A stretch of 64,000 nucleotides of DNA from Sordariomycetes sp. S80-01Y (lineage: Eukaryota > Ascomycota > Sordariomycetes), in contig JAXQJY010000026.1 in the NCBI GenBank assembly GCA_037042185.1, forward strand, positions 1,550,001 through 1,614,000. Reading direction: 5' to 3'. The position numbers were made by a program, and so were the translations under genes. How positions within the stretch are numbered: position 1 is the first letter of the stretch; every line of letters begins with the position of its first letter. Shown here piece after piece: positions 32,595 through 43,223 of the stretch. The notes beneath the pieces are model-generated. The model searched no databases. It had not been told where the DNA came from and saw only the letters and a list, made by a program, of their open reading frames with translations.

Positions 32595-33354
32595 CGACAG
32601 CCAGTGAGGAGGCGCCGCGAGGCTTAAGGTGGTGAGGAGTCAGGCCGTGTGGAGATCAGCATGCAGCATCACGGACAAAATAATGACATTGCACGATTAC
32701 TGACCCGTTTGATGCGGTCGGGTCCACCGACAACTGCACGCGTTTTTAGACTTAACAGTGGCTTGGAACAACGTAAGGAAGGAAAGCATTGCCATGGAAT
32801 CTGTGGAGTATGTGAGATTCACCCATATTAGATCGAAGGAGCGTTTAGGACTTGGAGGTCTTCTTGGTCGATGAGCGCTACATTCTGTCTCACTGCCAAC
32901 TGCAGCCCATCCATGTCAGCGATCAATGTCCAAGGCTCTATTTGACCTCGGATCAACCATTTTCACTTATGAATGTTGGTTAATAAAGTGTAAAAAGGGA
33001 ACACTTGGAAGACAGTCCCGACTTGGAGTGTTGATGGTATTTTATGGACTCAATCACATGAAGAAGACAAATTCAGTTATCGTGGCTCCACGACGTCACG
33101 ACATGGCTCGGCGTGGGAGATGAGATCCCGCGGCGCATCTCACCACCGTCCACTGACAACGCGACAGGCCGTCAACGCCTCAACACAAGGGCCTCCACCC
33201 TTCGATCTCTCACATTGTCAGCCCTGGACACTCAACGTCTCGTCGAGTTCAATTGACTTGCCAGAAGCAGCCTGCAGCCGGCCGCGCAACGCCGCGCAAC
33301 GCCGCGCAACACTGCTCCTTCATTGCTCATATTCCTGGCTCAGGCCAGCTGACC
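32595..33354. promoter_or_regulatory. Divergent region between the DUF3605 gene and the hydrolase gene
   Basis: 760 bases between divergent start codons with no supportable gene. It ends in a decamer tandem repeat just ahead of the hydrolase start. Confidence 0.45.
33281..33310 (+). repeat. Three-unit decamer repeat (GCCGCGCAAC)
   Basis: Three perfect tandem copies of GCCGCGCAAC, 45-74 bases ahead of the hydrolase start codon, presumably in its leader. Purely a sequence observation. Confidence 0.9.
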
Positions 33355-34732
33355 ATGATCCTCGGAGCCGTCAGTCTCATAGACTGCCTCGTCTTCGTTT
33401 CTTTCCTCGCCCCACAGCTTCTGTATCATGTCGGCCTCATCCGCTCGGCATTTGTTGCGATCAAGGCTTTGCCATACCTAGGTCAGTCTGAAACTCCCAC
33501 TGGCCCTCAAGCTCTAGATCAAGACTAACAAGCCAGTCCTTGAACTGCCTTACAACCTCATCAAGAACCGCTACATCGACCACCCCTCCCAGACTCACCA
33601 CTTTATTCAGTCCTCCACCCTCTTCGAAGATTTCGTCGTGCGCTGCGTCCGCTATGCGTTCGCCAAGATCCCCGCCAACGTAGGCCGCGTTTTCTTCTCG
33701 AAATGGGTCGCTCTCCCGTTCTTGCAGTGGCGCATGCTCCGGAATGGCCATCTCAGATCGCCTGTGCAGTGGAAGGAGTATGAGCACGGCTCGGGTAAGG
33801 AGCATTTCAGGGGCATTTGGATCATGCATGAGCCGGAGAATCCGCCGGATTTTGTGTTGTACTACATTCACGGCGGCGGATTCGCGATGGGGAGCGCGTA
33901 CTTCTACCTTGAGTTCCTCATGGTCTGGCATAGTCTATTGCTGCAAGCTGGGTACAAGAACCCGGCTGTATTCTCGTTAGACTACACCTTAGTCCCGGAC
34001 GAGGTGTATCCCAAGCAGGTTAATGAGGCGATTGCGGGTTACAAGCACGTTCTTGACGTCGCCAAGGATTCATCCAAGGTCTGCGTGGCGGGAGACTCAG
34101 CGGGAGGATGCCTCACGTTGGCTCTTCTCCAGGAGCTCGGCGCGCAGGCGCAAAATCAGAGAAAGAAGGGCGCCAGCCCGAACGTCAGGGGTGGAATGGT
34201 CGATCCCAACACGCCCAGCTTACCGCTGCCTAGAATGGCAACCCTCATCTCGCCTTGGGTCACCCTGATGACAAACCTCCATTATCCTTCCGGCATCGAC
34301 TACCTCGATCGCAAAACCCTCTGGAAGTACGCCCATGAATATGCCGGCGAGAGCATGATCAACCAGCACCCTTCCTCGCCCGGCAACTGCACCGACGACG
34401 AGCTTTGGAAGGCTTCATGTCCGGACAGGGGCATTTACGTCATTTACGGCGAAGAAGAGGTCTTTGCGCCGGACATTGAGGCTTTCCTTAAGAAGCAAGA
34501 GGGCCTGGGGCTGGAAGTCAAGGCTGAGAAGATCGAGGGTGGGATTCATGCTTGGCCCGTGGCGAGCTTATTCCTGTCGAGCACTGAGACAAGGAGACTT
34601 TACGGGTTGAGATGCCTAGTCAACGAGATTAAGAGTCGAAGCCAGGACCCTTCCTACGCGCAAGTTGTCGATAGCACGCCCAAGGCTGACGGGGCAGTGA
34701 AGAAGCCAAAGAGTCGGAAGGGGCGGAAGTAG
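33355..34732 (+). CDS. Membrane-anchored alpha/beta hydrolase (HSL family, steryl-acetyl-hydrolase-like)
   Basis: Exon 1 33355-33481, 55-nt intron (GTCAGT, GACTAAC branch, CCAG), exon 2 33537-34732; 440 residues. One N-terminal hydrophobic helix (residues 2-41) should anchor it in the ER membrane. The hormone-sensitive-lipase signature is complete: oxyanion YIHGGGF (His154), nucleophile Ser230 in GDSAGG, likely acid Asp355 in VFAPDIEAF, and His380 in GIHAWPV. The layout resembles yeast Say1, which deacetylates sterol acetates, but the substrate cannot be read from sequence. The tail is Lys/Arg-rich (KKPKSRKGRK). The residue order and spacing suggest an active enzyme. Confidence 0.85.
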
Positions 34733-36326
34733 GACTGGTCTAGCTGTTCGGGTTGCTGCTAGGCAGTATTGGATAGAACAAGATGTCAGCATCCCTATAT
34801 ATACATTTCTTCTTTGGGACAATAAGCCTTGCAAACAAGCCTTGCATGCGGTTGCCTCGGCGGATACTGGATGCCTTGAGGGGTGGGTGCATGGCTGCAA
34901 CGCTGCGAACCACTGTACTGATGCCCAAGGAGTCTAGCTACATCCACGTACGGTGGTCTCGCCACCGCCTTGGTATTGGCTGTTGGATACTAGACATTCC
35001 CTTGTCTCCAGTCGAGTTTAGCAAAGTCAAATAAGCTTGATTGCTTGCTTGCTCGATCTGATCTGTCTGCCTGGATGAGTCATCAAGCTACGGTTCACCG
35101 GAGCTTGCTGGAATGCAAAGAGTATGGTCCGAGGTTATTCTTCCGCTCGTCGATCATCATTTCTGTACAGCTTAATAGAATAATGTGCTGGGCTGGGCTT
35201 CTGTTGAAGATCGCTGAACCTGGGCATAACACCACTATAGTGACTTCCTAGGCGTCTCTGCTTCGACCCCCTGCATCGTGACTCTCAAGTGATCACCGCC
35301 CCCTTTCCCGATTCGGCCACATCGCTAGCCCAGCAGCCTTCCGCCGGCTCAGCCTCTCAGGGGCGGGAATTCCCCTCGCATGCTCGGACGCGTCGCCATC
35401 GCGCATATAAACGGCCGCTCGTTCCCCTAACAAGCCGCCCAGCCCACACGTCGATTATTCTTGGCCTTTGTTTTTGTCCACCCCGCCATCCCGACACTTA
35501 CTCATCACCACGGAGGAAAAGAACCTATCAGCTCGCAGCCTGCGTCGGTAATATTTTTGTCACTTGACCACTCACACCAAGAAACAATACTTGATTCGAC
35601 TGTTTAGGCATCGGTCTCTTGGGTGGTGTTACTGAGTGCCAGTAGTGGCTTTTTTTTGACGAGCGGACTTACACTGAGTGTGGGTGTATATTCCTCCAGC
35701 GTGCAAGGCGTCCCACTCGTTCACCCATCCAACGACAAGGGCAAAAGCTCTGCGGAGGGATCAGCCTCGGCATTTACGCTATTGGACTCGAAGCTTATCC
35801 CAGCTCGAAAAGCGTACGGGGCGCGTGACGAACTCTCCTCGTCTGCCAGGGCCTGTTGAGACGGGACTCATGGAAAGGACCAAGCATCGCGGGAAGAGCA
35901 CAGAAAGAGTTCTCAGCCCGGGTATGCATATCTGATTCACCTTTATCTGGAACAAATCGACAATATTGCCAACAAATTTTACGACGAAAAAACAACATTA
36001 ATTGACCTCAAGACCGGACCGGTTACTCGGATCCTAGAGGGCGGTGCTCGTAAGGCGTGCACGCATTCACAACTGAATCACGCGTGGCCCTTTACGAGTT
36101 TGAACATACCACCAAGCTCGACATAAAACCGACAGGGCAACCCGGAAAGCAGACTGTCCCACCACGTCAACGCCACTACCAAGTTGTGCCACAAGCGGAC
36201 CAAACCCAGTCGTCAACGAGCTACCCCTCCAAATCGGGCAAACAGCTTTATCTTTCCCTTATCGCTATCTTATCGGCAAATCGACCCGCCAAGCCAAGCC
36301 TCCCATCAGGATCACAATTAAAAACA
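34733..36326. other. Long upstream region of the NC2-alpha-like gene
   Basis: About 1.6 kb without a supportable gene. A TATAA occurs at 35405-35409, followed by a CGGCCG at 35412-35417, more than 900 bases ahead of the next start codon. An open frame joins the next gene upstream from 36057, but it begins with GTG. The region may contain a long 5' leader, possibly with a leader intron; this was not resolved. Confidence 0.35.
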
Positions 36327-37343
36327 ATGGCGGCACACCAACCAGCAGACACCGACTCCCCTCCTTCATACGCGCCCAAATCACCCGACTTATCTTCCTT
36401 CTACCCCGTCGAGCTAAAGCAAGAACCCCCTTCGCTGTCACTCGACACCAGCAGCAAACGGGACAGCTCGGGCTACCACCCTCCCGCCTCCGCGCCCACC
36501 CATCAACATCGTCATCACCCCTACCAACACCCGGCGCACCACGAGCACCAGGAGGCCTACGTCCCACCACGAAGTGCGAGCTTTGGCAGCAGACAATCGG
36601 TGAGCTACGGGGGATATCCTACGCCTGTTGCCGCACCGTCCGTTGCCGTATCGGAGCAGCCCTATTATCCTGTAGCCGGGCAATACGCGCCCAACGATCC
36701 GTACAGCGCAGGGCATCCTGGCTACCCATCTGCCAGCTACGGGCAAGCATATCCACCATCTGACCCGGCACACTTCTCATCGCCGACTGCAGGGTCCGCC
36801 CCTGAATACACATATCCGCCCTCAGACCCTACGATGCCTACAAGAAGGCAAGCCGCCGCCGCGGCTATGCGGCACAACGAAGAGCTCGCCGTGAAAGAGG
36901 AGTCATACGACGAACCGTTAGACGAGAAGAAGCCTGACATGTCGACGTTGCCGATCGCTAAGATCGAGCCCGGAGTAGTGCGGACTAAGTTCCCCACGGC
37001 ACGAATCAAGCGCATCATGCAGGCGGATGAAGAAGTAGGCAAGGTGGCGCAGCAGACGCCCATCGCGGTCGGCAAGGCACTGGAGATGTTTATGATCAAT
37101 CTCGTTACCAAGTCGGCAGACGTTGCCCAGGAGAAGGGATCGAAGAGAGTCTCGGCAAACATGCTGAAGCAGGTCGTCGAGACGGATGATCAGTGGGACT
37201 TTCTGAGGGAGATTGTGAGCAAGGTGGAGACGGAGAAGGAGGGCAAGGGGAAGGCCAAGATGGAGAGTGAGAGCGAGGAGGAGAACTTTGCGCCAAAGAA
37301 AAAAAGCCGAGGTCGTAAGAAGAAGAATCCGGACCAAGAGTGA
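36327..37343 (+). CDS. BUR6: Histone-fold transcription regulator, NC2-alpha (DRAP1/Bur6)-like
   Basis: Single exon, 338 residues from the ATG at 36327 (MAAHQPADTDS). The C-terminal third is a CBF/NF-Y type histone fold at about residues 217-295: TKFPTARIKRIMQADEEVGK, ALEMFMINLVTKSADVAQ and LKQVVETDDQWDFLREIV. This is closest to NC2 alpha, which pairs with NC2 beta to hold TBP on DNA and block or redirect TFIIA/TFIIB. The N-terminal ~200 residues are Pro/Tyr/Ser/His-rich and probably disordered. The C-terminal tail is acidic then very basic (PKKKSRGRKKKN), a likely nuclear signal. A different histone-fold partner protein (Dpb3/CHRAC type) cannot be fully excluded. Confidence 0.78.
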   Translation: MAAHQPADTDSPPSYAPKSPDLSSFYPVELKQEPPSLSLDTSSKRDSSGYHPPASAPTHQHRHHPYQHPAHHEHQEAYVPPRSASFGSRQSVSYGGYPTPVAAPSVAVSEQPYYPVAGQYAPNDPYSAGHPGYPSASYGQAYPPSDPAHFSSPTAGSAPEYTYPPSDPTMPTRRQAAAAAMRHNEELAVKEESYDEPLDEKKPDMSTLPIAKIEPGVVRTKFPTARIKRIMQADEEVGKVAQQTPIAVGKALEMFMINLVTKSADVAQEKGSKRVSANMLKQVVETDDQWDFLREIVSKVETEKEGKGKAKMESESEEENFAPKKKSRGRKKKNPDQE

Positions 37344-38272
37344 GAGGCTCCGCGGGCCATGAGATCTTCATCGAAGGAGAAGAAGGATCAGGACCACAGG
37401 GAAACGCACACAGCTCATGACCGAGCAGCTCTGCTAACTGCAATTCCCACTGCAAAGGGGGCCCGGCCTTCGGACTCTTCGAGATCCGAATAATGTGGTC
37501 GCGGAAGGCGTTCTGGTCCTAGAATGTAACATCCCGGACGGGAGTGGGCGAGTAGGAGATCCAGTTGCCAGCATGTTTGTCTTTAGGGAATGGAGTTTGC
37601 GATGTTGCGCATCGTGCGGCGTTTGATGCTTCGTTAGAGAAGCAGGCGGGTGTCTGAATTGGCATAACTTCTCAATTGCAGTTATTGTTCTCATTCTGGC
37701 TGTCTGAGGCCGATGCTACCGTGAATTGTCTTGGTGCGGAGACGTCAAGCTGGCAGGGGTACGGCCTTTGAGTTCAGGGTCCGTCTCTCCAGCGAGGGCA
37801 CAGTGAATACCATCAGCTGTTGGAAGAATCGTTAGGATTCGCGAGCATTTGGAAGTATTCTGAGATCAAGCAACTGGCGGTCCAACATGCGATTGTAATT
37901 GAGCTGCCCCTGAGGGACGATTTCTCAGCTCGTCTAGCGGTGGGCATGGTGGGGCAGCCAAGGAAAGTCCTGAGTGCCAGTGACACCAGCGGCGGGCAGC
38001 GGACACCTCACCTCCAGCACCACCGTCCATCCAAATACAGCAACTCCATCTGGTGCCACCTCATCTGTTTCGCAGCTTCACCTACAACGCCCTCAAGTAA
38101 CTCCCCCCACGCCGCTGGCAGGCCTTCGATCAACCGTATACGATCTTTCCATCCCGCAGATGACGCACCGCCGCCGTCCATTCTCGCCTCTCCCTGCGCA
38201 CGCCATTGCCTCGTCTAGGTAGTTTACTGAAGCTCGACTCGAACCTCCGACCTGCCGTCCACGTAACCACCA
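37344..38272. other. Region between BUR6-like gene and PIK1
   Basis: 929 bases, the 3' UTR of one gene followed by the promoter of the next on the same strand. No coding sequence, TATA box or repeat could be supported. Confidence 0.4.
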
Positions 38273-41200
38273 ATGTCGTGGGACCTGCTTCAACGATTCC
38301 TCGAATCCGACGTCTTCAATTCAAACCCCTTCCTCCCAGTCTCTTATCTCTCGTAAGCTTCCTTTTTGCTGTGTCCTCGGTCGCGAGCGAGGGCGCGAGG
38401 CTAACCGAGTGTCACCTCCCTAGGCGATATGCCGACCATGTCGGCATCCACTACGTGCTGTGCAATAAGCTGCGGCAGTTCCCATACGAGGACATTGAGT
38501 TCTTTCTGCCGCAGCTATGTCACCTTATAATCAGTGTTGACAACGAGTCAATGGCCTTGGAGGAGTTTCTGCTGGATCTATGCGAAGAGTCGGTCACGGC
38601 AGCACTGCTGGTACGTGAGGAGCCGCCGAGTTCTGGAAATACACTGACAATGCATCCTAGACATTCTGGCTGTTCCAGACCTACCTTCACGATCTATCCG
38701 CGAACCCCCAGTCGAGCGCCTTCCAAACGTGCCGTCGCGTTTACAATAAAGTCCAGCATATCGTGTTTGGGCTCGCCGATGCCGGTCGCCACGACAAGAT
38801 CAAGGAAAATGTTCTCCCCGTCACCGTTCTGTCCTCATTTGTCCTCGCGAGTGTGGCGCTGCCGATGATGCCTCAGTGGGCTGGTCCCCTGGCTGTTGCG
38901 CAAGCTAGGAAACCCAAGCCTGACGCCGAGCCGATTGTCAATACCAAGGAGAAGGAGAACGTGAAGCCGTTGAATAGGGCGCATACCGTCACGACCAGCA
39001 GTTCGAAAAGCAGGCGCAAGAAGGAGGATGGCTCGGAAGGGAGGCCGAAGAGTAGGGGCAGTGCGCAGTCGAGCCCGAAGTCGAAACCGAAGGGCGCAGT
39101 CGAGAGCAAACGACCGAGCGCGCTGGAGCTGCAGTCTTTGGAGGCGCGCTTGAGCTCAGCTTCGCTTCCGCTGCCGTCACCAAGGCCCCCTTCGACGAGA
39201 CCAGCTACACCAGTGTCTGCTGGGCTGGCGACACGGCCGAACGACAGTATCCGACGAAGGCATTCGCACCACGCCAAAGCGATCATGAACACAGCCGACT
39301 TGTCGCTATCGCAAAAGGTTGGTATGCTAAGGCAACACTACTTTCGGTCGCAAACGCAATTCCTCACGGCTCTCGAAGGTATCTCGAATCGGTTGGTTAT
39401 TGTGCCCAAGCCAGCTCGGATGAGCGCACTCCGGGCAGAGCTGGCATTGATATCGCAAGACTTGCCGGCTGAGATTGACATCCCTGTTATCTGCCCACCG
39501 ACTTTGGTGGACGGATCACCAGGAAGAAGCTGCCATCACCGGATCGTGCGCCTTAACCCGGCTGAGTCTACCGTACTGAACAGCGCGGAGAAGGTGCCGT
39601 ACCTAATGATGGTGGAGGTGTTGCGGGAGGATTTCACGTTCAATCCAGACACGGTGGACAATCAGCGTTTATTGGGGTCACTACTCAGTGAGGGTGGGAC
39701 GTCAAGGCGGCTCTTTGACCTTTCATCAGACTCGCCAAGGGTGGCGTCTCATCCCGTTGCGCCTGCCCCTGAACCTGTCATTGACAGCGTCTTCGAGCCC
39801 ATTTCGGGCGATCTGGGTAGCTCCCCGATGCTCAAACCTTTCGATGACGAACCTCAGGAGCAAAAGTTCCCTCCGCGATCAGCCCCAGCTTCGAGCATTC
39901 CACGATCAAGCGGCGCGACAACCTCCTCCACGGCACTCGAAGGCGTGACACCAAGGACATCCGGGAACTCGGGCTCACGATCCAGCAGTCCCGGGAGCCG
40001 GAAGATGACGCTCAATCTTCCACGACATCCAGCGCCCGCTGCCCCTGACCAACCCGACTTCTCGGCCCTGGCAACGCACATGCGCACCGCCTCACAGATG
40101 CTCGCCCAGCTCGAAGCGAACCCCAGTCGACGTCCGAAGCAGGAAGTCGCCGCCATCCGCTCCAAGATCATTGCGAGCATGCAGTCCCTCGAAGAGCAGT
40201 CTTTCGACACTGAGGCGGAAGGGCCTACGTTTGACACCATCATTGCTAAGCAGAGTGTTGTTTCACCACCTGCCGACAACCCAGACCTCGAAGAAGATGC
40301 GCCTCTTGACAAAGCCCTAGACGCGACCATCAATGCCGCAGCTGGACGGGAGCGAATGGAGAACGACTTCAAAACGGGAGGTGTCCAGCGTCGCGGCGAT
40401 CGCGACGACCCTAGTGCGGCTGTCTTTGGCGAGGCATGGGAGGCGAAAAAGGAGAGAATCAGAAAGTCATCTCCGTATGGCTGGATGAAGAACTGGGACC
40501 TCGTCAGTGTCATTGTCAAGACGGGTTCGGATCTGCGCCAAGAGGCTTTTGCGTGTCAGTTGATTCAGGTCTGTCATAAGATCTGGACTGATGCCAAGGT
40601 CGATGTCTGGGTGAAGTTGATGAGGATTCTGGTGACAGGCGAGTCGTCGGGCCTCATTGAGACCATCACAAATGGCGTGTCTCTACACTCGCTGAAGCGA
40701 AGTCTGACCTTGGCGTCTGTGGACTCTGGAAGCAACCCCCGGCATCGCATCGCCACGTTGCGGGATCATTTCCTCAAAGCTTTCGGCCCTCCGGACAGCG
40801 AGCCCTTCAGGAATGGTGTCGATGCCTTCAAACGATCTCTGGCCGCCTACAGTATGATCTCGTACATTCTTCAACTCAAGGACCGACACAACGGTAATGT
40901 GCTCATTGACAGCGAAGGTCACATTGTTCACATTGACTTTGGCTTTATGCTTTCAAACTCGCCTGGTTCTGTTGGTTTCGAAGCCGCACCATTCAAGCTC
41001 ACTCATGAATATGTCGATGTGCTCGGTGGAATTGGGTCGCCGGATTGGGAAGATTACAAGAAGCTCTGCAAGCAGGCTTTCCAAGGTAAGCGCAGATGTA
41101 TCGGCAGCTAAGCTCAGTGCTGACTCAGGTAGCTCTTCGTCGCTCGGCAGACAACATCATCGACCTCGTCGCCATGATGGGCCGCGACTCGCGCATGCCG

Positions 41201-41431
41201 TGCTTCTCCGTCGGCGTCGTCCACGCCACGAATACCCTCCGCCAACGCTTCCAATTACATCTCAGCGCAGACGAGGCGGAGCAGTTCGTCGAGACTGACT
41301 TGATTGGAAAGTCCTTTGGCAGTTACTACACGCGATTGTAAGCTTCCGAAACCCAGGGCCTCACTGCACAGAGCATGGCTGACTTGAACAGATACGATAC
41401 CTTCCAATACCGAACGCAGGGGATCTACTAG
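38273..41431 (+). CDS. PIK1: Phosphatidylinositol 4-kinase Pik1 (type III beta)
   Basis: Five exons: 38273-38352, 38424-38610, 38661-41085, 41133-41337, 41392-41431; 978 residues. It makes PI4P at the Golgi and in the nucleus. The N-terminal lipid-kinase-unique helical part is in exons 1-3 (LLQRFLESDVFNSNPFLPVS ... GIHYVLCNKL). A long Ser/Pro/Lys-rich region follows. The kinase domain fills the last ~300 residues, with TGSDLRQEAF, catalytic loop LKDRHNGN (Asp830), activation segment IDFGFML (Asp848) and the final YDTFQYRTQGIY. Exon 4 begins after GTAG at 41132 rather than after CAG at 41128, because only the former keeps the frame and gives the conserved QALRRSADNIIDLV. Confidence 0.95.
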
Positions 41432-41692
41432 CAGACATGAAGCTGAAAGGTCATGAAGCAGCATATTACTGGGGCATTATATACACTGGTTACATTGGGG
41501 CCTCTGAACGGCGTTGAGGGTGATAGATTGTAGTCCAAGTGGCTACCTGACGTTGATTTCCTACTAGTTGTCAAAAGCTTGGAGCTAGCCAATGCCACAC
41601 ATTCACAAGCTTCACCTTCGACCATGCATTTCCGTTCCATGGGCTCTCCAGGCTCTTTGCCAACCAGCCTGATCCTACGCCAACAAGACCGA

Positions 41693-42100
41693 TCAGATCA
41701 TCTTCACAATCTTCTTCGCCTCCCCCCTAGTCCGCAGCACCCCCGCGCCCCTATCCAGAAACCTTGCCTCATCCTCCGCAATCACGGTCTTGTAGTACTC
41801 ATCCTGGAACGCGGCGCTGAAGACCTCAAAGGAGGGCACCTCGATGACGGCCGCGCCGTCGTACGCCGCCAGGGGGCTGCCGCCACCCTGCACCTCCGGG
41901 CCGAGGGGCGCGGCGCCGGCGTTGAGGGCGGGCGTCGAGTGGACCTGCGTGTAGGAGAGGAAGCCGTGCTTCTCCATCCAGGGCTTGACGAGGGGTCCGT
42001 GGACGTGCTGCCAGTGGTGGTAGAATTGCTCGTGGCTTATGTCGGGCCGCTTCTTGAGGAAGGAGATGCTGGTGAAGGTGTCTTGGCCCTGGTCCGCCAT
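41693..42100 (-). CDS. EthD-domain protein (dimeric alpha/beta barrel)
   Basis: Single exon, 135 residues. The EthD domain (PF07110), named after a bacterial ether-degradation cluster, is a small ferredoxin-like fold used in fungi by dehydratases and cyclases of polyketide pathways and by uncharacterised stand-alone proteins. The motif KKRPDISHEQFYHHWQHVHG, with a His-rich helix, is typical, as is HGFLSYTQVHS. The ATG at 42100 sits in a good context (GCCATGGCG); a longer in-frame start at 42277 would add 59 residues with no family match. There is no biosynthetic backbone gene nearby, so the role is unknown. Confidence 0.8.
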   Translation of the reverse strand: MADQGQDTFTSISFLKKRPDISHEQFYHHWQHVHGPLVKPWMEKHGFLSYTQVHSTPALNAGAAPLGPEVQGGGSPLAAYDGAAVIEVPSFEVFSAAFQDEYYKTVIAEDEARFLDRGAGVLRTRGEAKKIVKMI

Positions 42101-43223
42101 GGCGTTCTGTGCAGTCCTGGGGGTTGATGCACCGCTGAGAATGGGTGGTTTAAAATAGATCCGGCAGTGAATGCTTTGAGACGAAGAAAGGTTGGTGAAG
42201 GTGAGGTTGAGTGGGAGGATGAGCTTCCAGAGATGCGGATCTGTGCCATCGCGGGAATGATTCAGCGTGTAAGTCATTAATTAGCTTAGCTCCCCAGGCG
42301 GAAAAGGAGACCCGTTGGTGACCTCCTCACCTTTGAGAGAGCAGCCGCCCGGTTTTCCGCCGCTTCTGAACAGGAACGATTGGATGAAGAAATGCTTAAT
42401 GTTTGAATGGCTTCTCTGAATCGTGAAATCTCCCTATTTGTTCACCTCGAAGGGGTCGTTGGATTGCCGAGTCTCGGGAGTCGTCAATCCTTGGTCAAAT
42501 GCCGCATCAACTGGACTACCAGTTACCGAGGGCATGCTTCGCCACTGGTTAAGGCGGGACGTGGTCGCCGGTAAAAGGAATATAAAAAGGACTCGGTCGT
42601 TGGCTGGCTTCGCAATCTCACACAATCCTCTCTGGGTGTCAAATTTGGGCATGTTTCAGTGGCTACCTCAGGCGCGCAACGGAGCTATAAGAAGCGCAGC
42701 AAGATAAGAGTGGCCTTGCTCCTAGATAGGTGAAAGGAATATTCTGCATCAGTCCGCATGGGCTTTGGTAGATCCTGACGATAGCCTTGGACTTTGCCTC
42801 CGGGTATGCATGGGCGCCACTACGGGCTAGGGGACTGGGCAGCCCCTCCCCAGCCCCCGTGTGCGGACGAGGAATCGTCTATATCATATCGAAAGGTGCA
42901 TTGTGTCTCATCTAAAAGGCTAGCCTATGTGGCGCTCGGGACAGGATGCATGTCTGATGGGAAAAGCCTAGGACACACGAATACTAGACAGCCGTCGCTG
43001 CTCTCAAGATTAAGCACGTGGCACAGACACAAAGCCAGCTTCACAGCTTCATTATTGTTGATCATACAAGTACTACTAGTAGTAGTAGGCCCACAGAGGT
43101 CGCTGTAACCCGCGACCTCCCTTAGCTGACTGTAGGCAGACGGTATCCCCTTCCGCGAAACATGATTTCAGGGGCTCAGCCCGACGCTCTCCCCGTGAAG
43201 CTTGGCCGCAACCTGTGCGGCCA
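42101..43223. other. Region upstream of the EthD gene with an orphan TATA box
   Basis: 1.1 kb. The left part should be the EthD promoter on the minus strand. A perfect TATAAAA on the plus strand (listed separately) has no gene behind it. An (AGT)-rich run lies near 43076-43090. No protein could be supported. Confidence 0.4.
42581..42587 (+). promoter_or_regulatory. Orphan TATAAAA element
   Basis: GGAATATAAAAAGG is a canonical TATA context on the plus strand, but no recognisable start codon with a credible protein follows within 600 bases; the next gene is on the other strand. It may be a chance match or the promoter of a non-coding transcript. Confidence 0.3.

Noticed and set aside
38220-38300. 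tRNA-like B-box (GGTTCGAGTC on the minus strand)
   Set aside because: The A-box-like sequence is only about 15 bases away and no cloverleaf or acceptor stem can be formed; it overlaps the PIK1 start.
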